In this document: positions 43,467-55,024 of the stretch, piece after piece
How the letters are laid out: each line of letters opens with the position of its first letter
Position numbering within the stretch: the stretch's first letter is position 1
Source: Plantago ovata
Taxonomy: Eukaryota; Streptophyta; Magnoliopsida; Lamiales; Plantaginaceae
Length of the DNA stretch: 64,000 bases
Direction of reading: 5' to 3'
Assembly: GCA_028274465.1 (NCBI GenBank)
Contig: CM051456.1
Span: 100,221,050 to 100,285,049, forward strand
Translations under genes and position numbers: made by a program
Notes under the pieces: model-generated
What the model was told of the DNA's origin: nothing
Databases searched by the model: none
The model's input: only the letters and a program-made list of their open reading frames with translations

Positions 43467-44894
43467 TTAGATCTTTATCCCTAGGATGTAGTTCGCTTCA
43501 CCCAAGTCCTTCATTGAGAAGGTACTTGATAACCAAACTTTAGTCTCTTCTAGCATAGAGACATTGTTTCCCATGATCAAAATGTCATCAACATAAATGA
43601 TCATGAAAACGACTCCCTTGTCGCTGTGCCTAGTGTAGACACAGGGATCTTCTACGCTTCTGACGAAGTCAATTGATTTGACAACTTCATCAAAGCGGAT
43701 ATTCCAGCTCCTAGACGCTTGCTTTAGCCCATAGATGGATCTCTGTAATTTGCATACAGTAGTTGGCCTGGTTTTACTAATAAAACCTTCCGGCTGTACC
43801 ATATAGACCTCTTCCTCAAGGTTGCCATTGAGGAAGGCAGTCTTTACATCCATCTGCCAGATCTCATAATCATAGAAGGCAGCTATCGCAAGTAGAATTC
43901 GAATAGACTTCAACTTTGCTACCGGTGAAAAAGTTTCATCGTAATCGATGCCATACCTTTGTGTGTAGCCTTTCGCCACAAGTCTAGCCTTGTGCGTTTG
44001 TACCTTGCCTTCGGCATCTGTCTTTTGTTTAAAGACCCATTTGCACCCAATAGGTCTAACCCCTTGGGGCAAGTCTACCAAGCTCCAAACTTGGTTCAGG
44101 TACATGGAGTCCATTTCCAATTCCATGGCTTCTTGCCATTTGTCTGAGTCAATATCATTTATTGCCTCTTTGTAGGTCTCGGGGTCTTCCCGATCTGATA
44201 AGCCAACATCAAGTTTACTGATGTCTTCTATCATAAGGCTTTGCTTCTGAGGTCCTTTTGGGATCCTCTTCGACCTACGGAGCTCGACTGGTGCTTCTTT
44301 CGGCGTTTCTGGTGCTTTTCTTTTCTGGCTTCGTGTAACACGAACATTATCAGTGGGCACTGATGCAGCCGGTCGTGTGCTGCGACCCCGTTCCCTAGCG
44401 GGAGGCTTCTCTTGTGCAACTTGTTGCACTAGTTGATTGACAACGGGTTCTATTGGTGTGGTTTCAACTGTTGATCTAATCACAGGACTCCCACTGACTA
44501 TGACATGCCTAGCAAGTGTCATATCATTACCCTTGTCTGCTTCGAAAGCTCCCACTGAACTTGAGTCCAAATCAGAATATTTAGAGAACTCATGTTCGCG
44601 CGTGTCAAAGTCTTGAATTTCTTCAAGTTCTATCATATCATCTAACCTCTCTTCTTCGAGGTATTCTGCTTCTAAAAACTTGACGTTTCTAGATACTATC
44701 ACCTTGTGATCTTCAATATGATAGAATTCATAGTCTCTCGTCTGACGAGGATAGCCTATGAAATAAACTTTGACACCCTTGGCATCTAACTTATCAGTGA
44801 GCAACAATTTGACTATCGCAAGACAGCCCCAAGGTCTAAGATAGCCCAGTGAGGGCTTCTTTCCTTTCCATAACTCATAAGGAGTTTTCTCCAC
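43467..44894 (-). pseudogene. Copia3 integrase C-terminus and reverse transcriptase
   Basis: A 475-codon open frame. Residues 1-70 are the end of integrase (KTPYELWKGKKPSL, GCLAIV, GYP). From ~210 on it is RVT_2: WQEAMELEMDS, GCKWVFK, KARLVAKGY, QMDVKTAFLNG, YGLKQASRSW and the catalytic IIYVDDILIMG. All core motifs are intact. It is cut from the integrase core by an in-frame TAA at 44897 and from RNase H by a frameshift. Confidence 0.85.
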
Positions 44895-44897
44895 TGA

Positions 44898-45541
44898 TTA
44901 AGATGGTACACGGTTCAGAATGTAGATTGCAGTTTGTAGCGCATATCCCCATAGATATTTTGGAAGAGTCGAGAATCCAATCATTGATCTCACCATGTCT
45001 AGCAGGGTTCGATTCCTTCTCTCAGACATACCATTTAATTGTTGTGTTCCAGGAGGGGTCCATTGCGATTGAATTTCATTCTCCTTCAAGTAGTCGATAA
45101 ATTCTTCACTAAGGTATTCACCTCCTCGATCTGATCGAAGAGTGACTATCCTTAAGTTCAATTCATTCTCGACCTCATTCCTAAACTCCTTGAATTTCCC
45201 AAAGGTCTCAGATTTATTCCTCATAAGATAAATATATCCATACCTTGAGAAATCGTCAGTAAAGGTAACGAAGTAAGGATAACCTCCACGTGCTTGGACT
45301 TTAAAAGGTCCACATACATCGGTATGTATGAGCTCCAAGCAGCGAGTGGCACGAACACCTTGTCCAACAAAGGGTTTGTTCGTCATCTTACCCTTAACAC
45401 ATGATTCGCATGTACCATATGATTCAAAATCAAATGGTTCTAAGTAGTCCAACTTCCTTAGTCTTTGAATCCGTGTTTCATTGATATGGCCTAGCCGATA
45501 ATGCCATAGATAAGATGGATTATTCTTCCTACTTGAAGACG
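44898..45541 (-). pseudogene. Copia3 integrase (zinc and catalytic core)
   Basis: Begins with the GAG_pre-integrase HHCC region (LWHYRLGH, CESC), then the DDE core: LIHTDVCGP (D), LRSDRGGEY (D), MSERRNRT (E). The frame is shared with the preceding ORF through one TAA just before 45541, and with the next through a TAA at 44897. Confidence 0.8.
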
Positions 45542-45542
45542 G

Positions 45543-46844
45543 TTATTTGTTATGTATTTGAAATAAAGGTAGACTACTTTGCAAAATATATAAACCATTC
45601 ACTAAGCGAGCCTTTCCATAATACTGGTCATTTAACGAAAAATAACAAGTATTATTAGAAAATCGAAAGGAAAAACCAAAATTGTCCAACGATGGAATGG
45701 AAATAATATTTCTGACAATGGATGGAACAAAATAAACATTATCAAGTTCTAAACATTGTCCTGATGGTAAATCTATCTTGCAGCGTCCAACGCGTTTGGC
45801 TTCAACTGGATTGCCGTTCCCAACATGCAAGTCGATTTCACCTTGCTTGACTAGCCTGTGTTCAATCAGCCCCTGCACATTATTACAAATGTACGAGCCA
45901 CAGACTGTATCTAATACCCAACCATTGGAGTCAAAAGTAGTCATGTTCATTTCAATAACAAACATACCTGAGCTAGAAGCCGGTGGCTTCTTAGCTTGAT
46001 CTGCCCTTAGCTTAGGGCAATCTTTCTTCCAATTCCCTTTCTGCTTACAGAAAAGACATTCATCTGTGCGTACCGTTCCGCTCCTCTTGAACTTCCATTT
46101 CTGGTTCAGACGCTTAGGCCTATCACTCAAAGTGTTAGCCTTGGCTCCCGACTTTCCCTTACCCTTAGCACCTTTGTTTCTCGGGTTTGGGTTAGACGGT
46201 TGCCCAACATACATGATCGATTTCTCCTTCTCAGGAAGAGTTTGATCATATGTCTTCAGCAGATTATGGAGTTCGGGCAGTGTAACGTCCTTCGCATTCA
46301 TGGTGTAGTTAATGATGAACTGCGAATACGAACTCGGCAATGATTGAAGGACAAAGATCACCATGATCTTATTCTCCAGCTTGACACCGGCATCGGCAAG
46401 CTTCTCAAAGAGACCAATCATCTTGAGAACATGTTCAGACATGTTCCCTCCTTCATTGAGCTTGCATCTGTGTATCTCTTTGATCAAATCAAATTCAACA
46501 CTTCTGGCTGTCGTCTTAAAGAGCGACTCAAGATGCTTCAGCATCTCATACGGCAACATGCTTTCATGTTGTCTCTGCAACTCATTGCTCATTGCTGCCA
46601 GCATAATACACTGCGCGGATCTAGCATCCTCTTGATGCTTATCAGCCTTTGCCTTGTTGGCTTGATTCCAAGCAGCAACTTGATCGGCAGTCTGATTCTC
46701 CGGACACACGGGATTAGCCTCGTCCAAGACGTACTCAATCCTTTCGTACCTCAGCACCAAATGTATATTCCTGATCCAATCTAGGAAGTTTGGTCCGGTC
46801 AAAATTTGCTTCTCTAAGATAGCACGGAGCGAGATACTCGCCAT
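45543..46844 (-). pseudogene. Copia3 gag and protease
   Basis: From the second Met (MASISLRAILEKQILTG, which fits copia gag) the frame is open for about 433 codons. It has a UBN2-type gag (LKHLESLFKTTARSVEFDL), a zinc knuckle CLFCKQKGNWKKDC with Asn in place of the essential His, and a protease whose active site reads WVLDTVCGSYICN, with Val in place of the Gly of DTG. Both changes should abolish function. The leader with four hairpins lies upstream. Confidence 0.8.
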
Positions 46845-47403
46845 TTCGGTTTTTCTTAGGAGAAATAGTATAGAACGAAAATAATAAATCAACTATTGAA
46901 ATACTATTTCTAAATACACAGTCAACATAACTAAACAACAAGGTCCTTTAGCTGTTTAGCTTCCACTATTTTCACATATGATTGCCCCCAAAACAAACAT
47001 ACGGGTAATGTCCAACAAGTTACAGTAGTGGCCAAGATCCAAATTCATATTATGCTATACTCCAACGGGGGCTGGTCGCATAACATAATATGACCGGTAG
47101 GACTATCCAATTGCGTCACGCAACTCTTGGGTGTTAAATCTAATTTAACCAGATGCTCTACATATTGTACCTATCGAGGTCGCTAGATACAATATGCAGT
47201 AAGTTATAACCATAGGCTTACTCTAATCTGACGATCACTGCGAGTCTGCAAGACGAGGTCGCCAATACAGGGAAACGCAATGAAAGTTAGAAATTAAAGC
47301 ACCCCATGGAAAGCATCTTAGAAACACATACGTATACATATTTCTGCACTTATATTGGTTGGGGCTTGTAGCTTGAGGGTTGTTATCAATCATCTACAAA
47401 TAA

Positions 47404-47576
47404 ATAAGGGTGCCGCCTACCCATCATGCATGAGCGGTCTACACGGAATGGATGTTGCCTATCCATTCTAGTTCTAAACGCGGTCAAGCACATAATGGGC
47501 GCCGCCTACCCATACATAAAAATATGCGGTCCGACAAATAAGAGGGCGCCGCCTACCCTCGCATGCATAGCGGTCG
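47404..47576 (-). repeat. Four-hairpin array in the Copia3 leader
   Basis: Units at 47408-47422, 47446-47468, 47495-47513 and 47542-47560. Plus-strand loops are GCCGCCT (three) and GTTGCCT (one). Arms are GGGT/ACCC, GAATGGAT/ATCCATTC, ATGGG/CCCAT and GAGGG/CCCTC. In the last two a C opposite A on the plus strand becomes a U-G wobble in the sense RNA. Each is followed within about 20 nt by GCGGTC. Confidence 0.75.
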
Positions 47577-48102
47577 AACGGACAGTAAAATACATGGTAT
47601 TTAAACATGCATTATCAAACAATAGCATATTGAGCAAACAAACATGTAGTAGCCTATGTTGATGCCAAATGACTTCATAATTTCATTATGAAAATTATAA
47701 TCCCATACTTATAATCTCTCTGAAAAATTAAAATTTGGACTAGATTGAAAAATCAAAAATTCTATTGACCAGGTAGTAATTTTCGAAAACCCGAAGGACT
47801 CAATTGTAATTTTCGAAACCTTGGAGGTGTTAAATTTAAATTCAAAGTAGAAAGACTTATTTGTAATAAACAATAATTGATAAATCACAAATAAGCCCCT
47901 TGACTTAATACTAATTAAATTTAACCCTCTAGTTAACAATAATTACAATTAAATCATATTTAATTCCAAATATAAAATTCAATCCTCAAAATTCCGAAAT
48001 TCGATTTTGGGTCCAACCCGAAAATATATATATATATAATATACAGGGACGGGATCGAATCCCGTCCCCTAGGGTGCCTGCGGGCGCAGGCGCCTGTCGC
48101 GG

Positions 48103-48109
48103 GTATATC

Positions 48110-48149
<40 letters not shown>

Positions 48150-48190
48150 TTATATATATATATATTATATAATATATATATATATATATA
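48103..48190. repeat. AT-rich microsatellite in the Copia3 leader
   Basis: Nearly pure TA dinucleotides with short interruptions. Confidence 0.9.
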
Positions 48191-48307
48191 AATATTATAT
48201 ATAAACATTAAATATAATAAATCTAATATATATACATAATAAACTAATAAATCCAAATAAATATAAAATCACATAAAATATAAATATATATATACATAAT
48301 CAATTAA

Positions 48308-48323
48308 CCTGGCTCTGATACCA
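48308..48323 (-). promoter_or_regulatory. Primer binding site of Copia3
   Basis: Sense TGGTATCAGAGCCAGG, initiator tRNA-Met type, one base from the 5' LTR. Same 16 bases as in Copia1. Confidence 0.9.
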
Positions 48324-48324
48324 C

Positions 48325-50387
48325 TGTAAGAAAATATGGTCAGAGTTACCCCTAGGTACGCAGCGGAATTTCAAAATTTTCTTAACATGCAGGTTATTGA
48401 TCATGCATATAGCGTATATATAAACACATTAATCAGAAGACTTACAATACTCCAAAAGCAAGAATAGGTATTGAATCGATATGCCAATCGATGAAGTCTT
48501 CGTAATAGTCCGGTGAATCTTCTCCTTCGTCGAAGTCGAAGATATCTGCAATACTTTGATTATCTGCAAGACAATAAAAGTTAGTTTCCAGCTCTTGAAC
48601 CTCAACCTTGGTATCCACGGATGAACAGCTTATCGGAAAGAATGCTAGGATATTCTTTATGTGGCCAAGAAGATGGGGCGGCATTTCCTCCGGTGGAAGT
48701 GGCGCGCGCGGCTTATGGAGGTAGGGGAGAGCTTTTTATTTTCTCTAAGAAAACTGGTAGAATATTATGATCTTCAATCAACTGTCTCAACATGAAAAGC
48801 TCTAATAGTCTACTATATATAGTAGTCAATAGAAGCCTAAAGATAATCAATTAGACTTCATAAAGGAATAAGAATCTAATTCTTATCGCACTAGGAAACC
48901 AATTCAAGTCTAGATTCATTCCCATCAAATTAGAACTCAATCAGGAAAATCTAACTTATCCCTTGACTTCTAATAGAGGAAGGAGTCGAACTCCTTCCTA
49001 CTACTACTGCTGCGCGCGCGGCTAAGGGGGTCCCGATTTTGGGACCCACTTATAATTCTAAGGCAATTCAAACTCCAAGTAGATTTTGCCCATGTGCATA
49101 TATTAATTCTAAATTAACATATCCTTTCAAATCAAACCTCTATTATATTTCTAAAATATAATCTTTAATTGTATTTACATAAAATACAATTCAATAATTC
49201 CAAATCATTAATTGAGCCACAATTTATTATAATTAATTCCAAATCAATTATAATTCATCAATCACAATTAATTCTAAATTAATTGCGATTCCATCTTCAA
49301 GGATATTCGGATAAGCTGAATCACCACATAGTGTGACCCATAGGGCCTCATTGTATTAAGCAAGTGCTACACTAGGCAACATGGAATTCCTAGACGGTTC
49401 CATTTGCAATATTAATACATGAGGACATTTGAGAGGTTTCTCAAAGCAAACCCTTTCGCTGTGAAGTCTGTTGCGCTCAACGTGGCGATGGTAACGTCCC
49501 TTCATCTGACTGACTAGAATGCATCTAGGATCGATGAAGTGTCCATCCCAATAATACATCCACGGGCGTCTTCAGTGAGTTGCTTGGTGAATCCAATATC
49601 TATTATGACTATCATAATAATATGATAAGCTGGCCAGCGGTTTTACCAATCACAACTATGAACGACTATGAGCAGTGCTCTCCTGTGCTACACATGAGAG
49701 ATGAATCCTTCACAGAATCACTTATCATCCCCATTTGTATGTAGCCATAATCCTGGATCGTGTCTTGGTCAACTGCTTATTCAGAGCTGACATCGACGGG
49801 TCCACCAAGGATATGGGGCAACAAATGTGATGATAAAGTCCTGTAAGTCCAAAGGACGACTGGCATCACTTCGACAACTTTCGGTTCCCATAGACACTTC
49901 GGTGTAGAGTATACATCGATGGGAGTTCCGGTGGGTACTTCCATTGTTCGGTAATCACCCTTCGAACAACTATGCGGAGTTATGGGAACGTTTCTTGATT
50001 GTCCAACAATCCGTTCCGTGGCCGTGGGATCGGCTCACACTTGCTCTAACAAGTATAACCTCCACGCATACTAGTCTCAGTGGTTCATTCAGACCCCTAC
50101 ATCCGAGATGAACCTCGACTAGGGAGAGTTTGGGATAGATGATAACTCACATAGCTCCACTATCTGTGTGATCGGTCATCTATCCGAGGGGACATGTTTA
50201 ATATCAATCAGACAGGAATAGAGATATGACATGTTGTATGCCTGGTGTAATATAAATATGAAAGCGATACTCAATAGTCAAACAAACAAACATATATTAT
50301 ATTACGTTGACCGTGTAATAGTACATATATGCCCTCAATAAGGGCTGCATGCCCTTAATAAGATGTCTCTAGGACTATACACTATCA
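48325..50387 (-). repeat. 5' LTR of Copia3
   Basis: 2063 bp. Contains 49025-49457, absent from the other LTR. Compared with the 3' LTR it has many single-base losses in short runs (CCC to CC, TTT to TT), a pattern more like sequencing error near the gap than natural divergence. Confidence 0.85.
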
Positions 50388-50391
50388 GTCA

Positions 50392-50491
50392 NNNNNNNNN
50401 NNNNNNNNNNNNNNNNNNNNNNNNNNNNNNNNNNNNNNNNNNNNNNNNNNNNNNNNNNNNNNNNNNNNNNNNNNNNNNNNNNNNNNNNNNN
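50392..50491. other. Assembly gap of 100 N
   Basis: Exactly 100 N, the conventional placeholder for a gap of unknown size. The middle of the E LTR is expected here. Confidence 0.99.
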
Positions 50492-50572
50492 CTTGGTTTT
50501 CGTTGTAGTTGTGAATTGCCTTTGGCTAAAAACAAATTATTTGATTAATTGAGTTGACAATCTCGTTCATCA
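50492..50572 (+). repeat. Element E LTR, right end
   Basis: CTTGGTTTTCGTTGTAGTTG through CTCGTTCATCA, the 3' end of a family LTR in plus orientation. No primer site and no target duplication follow; the next base starts a family LTR in the opposite orientation. Confidence 0.7.
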
Positions 50573-51034
50573 ATGTCTGAAAAAACGTAGAAAAATAGGC
50601 AAAACTATATATAATGTTCGGAAACGCACGGGGCGAACCGCCCCAGGTGCCGGGCGATTCGCCTGGTGCGGGGCGATCGCCCCACGTCACAGGAGCTTCG
50701 CCTGGGACGTCCAGACCGGGCTTCAACGAGATTTTAGTCTTCTTTTCCTTTTCGGACTCGGATTTTGCCTTCTAGGACCTTTAAGCCTGAAAACTTGTCC
50801 CCTAGGCCCCAAATCTCATCCGGAACCTTCTAGATACTCCTCAGAATATCCCCGAAACACCAAACCACGTCGTCCTCTTCATCATATGCCCATAAAAAAA
50901 CGTTTTTCACCTAAACCCTGAAAAATGCAAAGCAAAGAAAAGGGAAACGTGACACTATTCTAATAAAATGCACTAAAATATAAGCTAAATTGGTGAAAAA
51001 GATTCGAACGAAAGTGTAAAATACACGTTCATCA
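50573..51034 (-). repeat. Element C 3' LTR, truncated
   Basis: Sense begins TGATGAACGTGTATTTTACA at 51034 and runs to about 50573, where it meets the E LTR end tail to tail. About 460 bp remain. Confidence 0.8.
50605..50715 (-). promoter_or_regulatory. Promoter region of the C LTR
   Basis: TATA box (sense TTATATATAG, 50605-50614) with at least four GC palindromes just upstream, including GGGGCGATCGCCCC and CGGGGCGAACCGCCCC. Confidence 0.6.
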
Positions 51035-51826
51035 AACTCCCCAAACCGAACCTTTGCTTGTCCTCAAGCAACTAGCTAGACTCTAATGCAAAAAACCAAT
51101 GCAACACACAAAGTGGAGTCTCATGCCAAATGAAATGAACTAATCTATTGAATCTATCAAAAACTTGTGAACAAAGACCATACAAATCATAACATGGATA
51201 TTGGTTGAAGAATGCTTCGATTGACTTATACACATTCACATATGCACTATGTTAAACAAGATAGTCTTTCGTAACATTCTCTACCTGAACCTAGTCAGTG
51301 ACGACGTAATGAAACATGTTAAAATACGAATGGTTGTCCCGTGCCTATGAAACTGAGGACTTACTGCTGTTCACCAAGTTAAGACTTTTCCTTAAAGAGG
51401 TTGAACCAATACTAGCTCTCATCAACCGAAGGAGGGTTCCCTAAAAGTTCACAATCCCCTATTGTACCCATCTCTCAAGTAAAGTCATAAACTAATCACC
51501 ACTTCCTGAATGGCAGGACGAGGGTGGTCTAGAACAGATGACACTCATACAAACGAAAGACAAACTGTACAACTCGATTACGAACATTACATGAACTGAA
51601 AAACGAGACAAACACTTTGCTAAACTGCTTTTAGGCTTTCTTTGGACCCTTCTTGGCTTTTTTGGGGTCTCTTTTTTCATTTTTTTTTTCTTTTCCAGAT
51701 TTTTTCTTTTTTCCTGGAATTTTTCTTTTTTTTCGATTTTTTCCTTTCTTTTTTTTGTTTTTGTATATAGCCAGCAGTAGCACAACGAAAAAGAAACTAC
51801 AATGACTTACAAACGACCTCCCGAAA

Positions 51827-51844
51827 CCTATTCGAAGGAATAGG
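51827..51844. other. Hairpin 1 of element C
   Basis: CCTATTC/GAATAGG stem, loop GAAG. Confidence 0.7.
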
Positions 51845-51936
51845 TTGGAGCACAAACTTTACGAAAAAAGAAAACAAACTCACAACACTCAAAATCGAAA
51901 AACAAGTCATCATAACGGTATAACTCCCTCCCCAAA

Positions 51937-51954
51937 CCTATTCTAACGAATAGG
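51937..51954. other. Hairpin 2 of element C
   Basis: CCTATTC/GAATAGG stem, loop TAAC. Three of four loop bases differ from GAAA but none of the stem bases do. Confidence 0.7.
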
Positions 51955-52599
51955 TTTCAAACAAAGGATCACACAATCTCACACTACCTTCTTCCTAGGC
52001 ATTTAGCAATCTCAAAGCAAGGTGAAGACTTGTTGCCTCTTAGGTACATAATTACACAGGAAAACAACCACAAGACTCTAACATGCATCATCCTATTATA
52101 AAGGCCTTCGTGAACCGCAGTAGAGAAAACACCACTAAGTGATGTCGAGACTACCAATCTTAACTAAGTGCATATATAAATGTGACAAGCCAAGCGAGAA
52201 AAACCTCAAACAAATTCATAGAGATGAAACGCATGTTCAAAGGTCATAACTAGTTAATCTACCCAATAAAAAAGTTCAAAAAATTTGGCAATAAACTCCA
52301 CATAAAAACATGCAAAACTATACTAGGATGAATGTATTGTATGCAACTAAATACTAAGAAAGCGGTAAATGTGCAAATGCAAATGCAAACAAAGGGTTTC
52401 ACGAGTTTATCATAAGCAAAACAAGTATAGAGATAGCCAGCGATAACTCCCCCAAACCTGAACGTCGTCGCTCGTCCCGAACGTCAAAAGTGGATTTAAG
52501 GTGAGAGCTAACTTGTACATGTAACCTATAGGACTCAAGGAAACTCGTGAGAAACCAAAACGGGCGATAAAAGAAGTAAAAAGATCAATAATTTAGGGG

Positions 52600-52695
52600 G
52601 GCGATTCGCCTGGGGTGTCCAGAACACCCCAGGCGTTCTGGACTTGCCAGGCGAATCGCCCCAGGTGGGGGGCCGGTTCGCCTGGCATCTCCAGA
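52600..52695 (-). repeat. Internal GC-palindrome array of element C
   Basis: GGGCGATTCGCC, CCAGGCGAATCGCCCC and GGCCGGTTCGCCTGG, interleaved with the inverted pair GGTGTCCAGAACACC and CCAGACTCCTGGAG. Confidence 0.7.
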
Positions 52696-52960
52696 CTCCT
52701 GGAGATGTCCTTTTTCTCCCAAAAACGCCAAATTACCATCTTAAAACTTATTTTATCACCAAAAACATACGAAAACATAAAATAAAACACCAATGACATG
52801 CTCAAAATAAATATGCATGCAATGCAAAAAGAAATAAAACTCCGGGTTGCCTCCCGGATAGCGCCATTGTTTAAAGAGTCTCTGACTCGACTTCTTCTCG
52901 CTCTTTAGTTCTTGTCCTTACGGGTACTAGACTTCCCCTTCATTGATCTATTCCTCATAC

Positions 52961-53449
52961 CTAGTACCTGAGAATGAGAATGTACATATACATCAGACCA
53001 AAGTAGTTAATAGAATGAGAAGCATTGAAGTGAGGACTAGGATCAGATATGGCTCGTAACACATGTTGCTTGCCATCCACCTCGATGGTGCAAGTTCTTC
53101 GGTAGATGTCGATTACGGAGCGTAGCTTAGTCAAGAATGTTCGCCCCAATAGAACAACATCACCCATCCCAGGAGTAGACGCCGCCATCACAACAAAGTT
53201 GGTGTATATATAAGCTTCACCAATCTTAACCAATACGTTCTTCACAATGCCTCCGGGTCGTACAAAGGATCCATCCGCAAGTTGCACAATAGCCTTATGC
53301 TCCGAAAGCTTTCCAAGGCCACTCTTCTCAAACACATTCATAGGGAGCACATTCGAGTAAGATCCCGTATCTAGTGTAGCACGGACATCTTCAAGTTCAC
53401 CAATCCCAACCTTAACATCGAAACTATCAGGAATTGGCTCGAGATCTTC
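52961..53449 (-). pseudogene. Element C protease
   Basis: Continues the gag frame after a TAA (53450-53452). Retropepsin with LDTGSYSN and VVLLGRTFLTK, as in element A. A frameshift near the end removes the usual C-terminus. Confidence 0.7.
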
Positions 53450-54731
53450 TTACTCCTCATCGCTAACATTAAAACCAAGGTCCTTCTCTTCTTCCTTGGC
53501 TAGTGGGGGTTCACCATCCTTGCAACACTCACATTTAGCAACTTTCTTGATAGTGATCTCAACAGGAAGATCACCCACCAAAGTAATGGACATCGACTTC
53601 TCAGTGTTGCTAGGCAACTTCCCTTGCTCCCTACTTGCTCCACGGTCAATCAACTCTTGCATCTTTTGATGAGCAAGCCTAGTGCTTGCCTCCAACTGAT
53701 CAAGTCTCGCCCTTGTCTTCTCCGAATCTTCTTCATAACGCTTAAGAAAACCTTGGGTGGAATCGACCAATTTCTGTAATTTATCAAAGAGAGTAGCAGA
53801 CTTGGATTGAGATGCTTCAGCAGGATTTCCACGGTGGTCGTTTCCGTAGTTGCGAGTACTACGGTCTACCCAGTAAACACTATCATTGGCCAAATCAGAC
53901 CTGCACAGATGAGCCCCATGCCCATAGTTCTTGCATACCCGGCAAACTTCATTAGAGAGAGTTGTTCCAGCTGAGCTCTTGAGAACTTGCTTCATCTCAT
54001 TGGTGAAGCACTCAAACCGATCCCCACTCACTTCATGCATTGGGATCTCCTTGTTTGGTGGAGCCTCAGGTCCACGCCTCCTAACCATTGCTCTTGGATC
54101 CTTGAACTGAGATCCCTTAGCAAGCCTTTCGAAACACGCCCACACATCCTCGGCGGTCTCCTCCCAGATATTACCACGACATTGAAAATCCACCACTTGC
54201 TGATTCTCAAAAGTGAGTCCATTGTAGAAGTGTTGAACAAGATCCGAAAGCTCAAAACCATGGTGTGGGCACTTATTCATGAGGTCCTTGAACCTCTCGA
54301 GAGCAGTGTAGATGGTCTCATCATAGTCTTGCTTGAAACCACTGATTTGCGCCTTCAGCGCGGTAGTCAAAGTATGGGGAAAATATTTCTCATAAAAGTA
54401 GAAAACACCTTGGCCGAGGTGTCTAGTGATCCGGCTTCTAGAGAGCCTAACCATGCCTTGGCTTTATCGCCAAGCCCCATCGCAAAAACCTTCATTCACA
54501 GCTCGTCATCCGTCACCTTCGTGCCCGGTCTTGGGAGTTGGTTGACGAAGTTATCGATATCATCCAATACCCTATCACGTCTTCCCTAGCCAAGCCATAG
54601 AACCTCGGGAGTTGCTGGAACATGTGGTTTTTGATTTCCAAGTCACGAGTCGTAGGCGAAAGGACAATCGTTGGACCCTTCATTCGGTCCTTGTTGGGTT
54701 GAACCCATGATTTCAGCAGTGGACGAGCCAT
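53450..54731 (-). pseudogene. Element C gag, frameshifted
   Basis: From the ATG at 54731 (MARPLLKSWVQPN) the frame runs to about 54540, then shifts. The capsid region resumes near 54400 (YEKYFPHTL) and continues through a CRVCKNYGHGAHLC zinc knuckle. The segment between knuckle and coiled coil is about 50 codons shorter than in A and B, which removes the place where A and B have a TGA. Confidence 0.75.
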
Positions 54732-54879
54732 CACGGAACCTGAATATCTGTAACAGGAGTAACTCAAAACTGAAAATTAGTCCTGTTAGAAATCGCAAAA
54801 TTTTGGAAACAATTTAACTACTAACTCTGAGAATTGAATGCTGAAAATATAAATAAGCTAAAGAGAAAAAGGAGTATAG

Positions 54880-54897
54880 TCCCCGGCAGCGGCGCCA
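54880..54897 (-). promoter_or_regulatory. Primer binding site of element C
   Basis: Sense TGGCGCCGCTGCCGGGGA, tRNA-Asp type with one change from A and B. Confidence 0.85.
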
Positions 54898-54900
54898 ATT

Positions 54901-55024
54901 TGATGAACGAGATTGTCAGACTCAATTAATCAAATAAATTTGTTTTTAGCCAAAGGCAATTCACAACTACAACGAAAACCAAGACACGTAGTGTAGAAGT
55001 AAAATAACCTCGAGTGTCGATCTC
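54901..55024 (-). repeat. Element C 5' LTR stub
   Basis: TGATGAACGAGATTGTCAGA through GTGTCGATCTC, broken by the insertion of D. The rest of this LTR should lie beyond D, outside the window. Confidence 0.75.

Larger units (their letters stand above)
46893..48307 (-). other. Copia3 leader between primer site and gag
   Basis: About 1.4 kb, non-coding, with the hairpin array at 47408-47560, a segment later copied into the 3' LTR (47585-47690), and AT microsatellites. No gene. Confidence 0.6.
40686..50387 (-). mobile_element. Copia3: Ty1/copia element with near-complete gag-pol
   Basis: LTRs at 40686-42595 and 48325-50387, tRNA-Met primer site at 48308-48323, polypurine tract CCAAGTGGGAGAT at 42596-42608. 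Gag, protease, integrase, reverse transcriptase and RNase H are all present in copia order, with only a few stops or shifts. The base after the right LTR is followed by GTCA and then the gap, so the GGTTC target duplication cannot be confirmed. Confidence 0.85.
51035..52599 (-). other. 3' non-coding region of element C
   Basis: Polypurine tract beside the LTR, A/G-rich sense tract at about 51640-51770, hairpins at 51827-51844 and 51937-51954. 52390-52599 shows no similarity to ORF2 of A or D. Confidence 0.65.
50573..55024 (-). mobile_element. Element C: Athila-like element without ORF2, both LTRs incomplete
   Basis: Sense order: a 5' LTR stub (55024-54901, cut by element D), primer site, broken gag, protease, GC-palindrome array, unassigned spacer, twin hairpins, purine tract, truncated 3' LTR (51034-50573). 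ORF2 is absent; about 200 bp of unrelated sequence (52390-52600) takes its place. It shares the E LTR subtype. Confidence 0.8.

Noticed and set aside
40287..51034. E and C as the two LTRs of one large element
   Set aside because: They are in opposite orientation and E's right end directly abuts C, so they cannot be the LTR pair of a single insertion.
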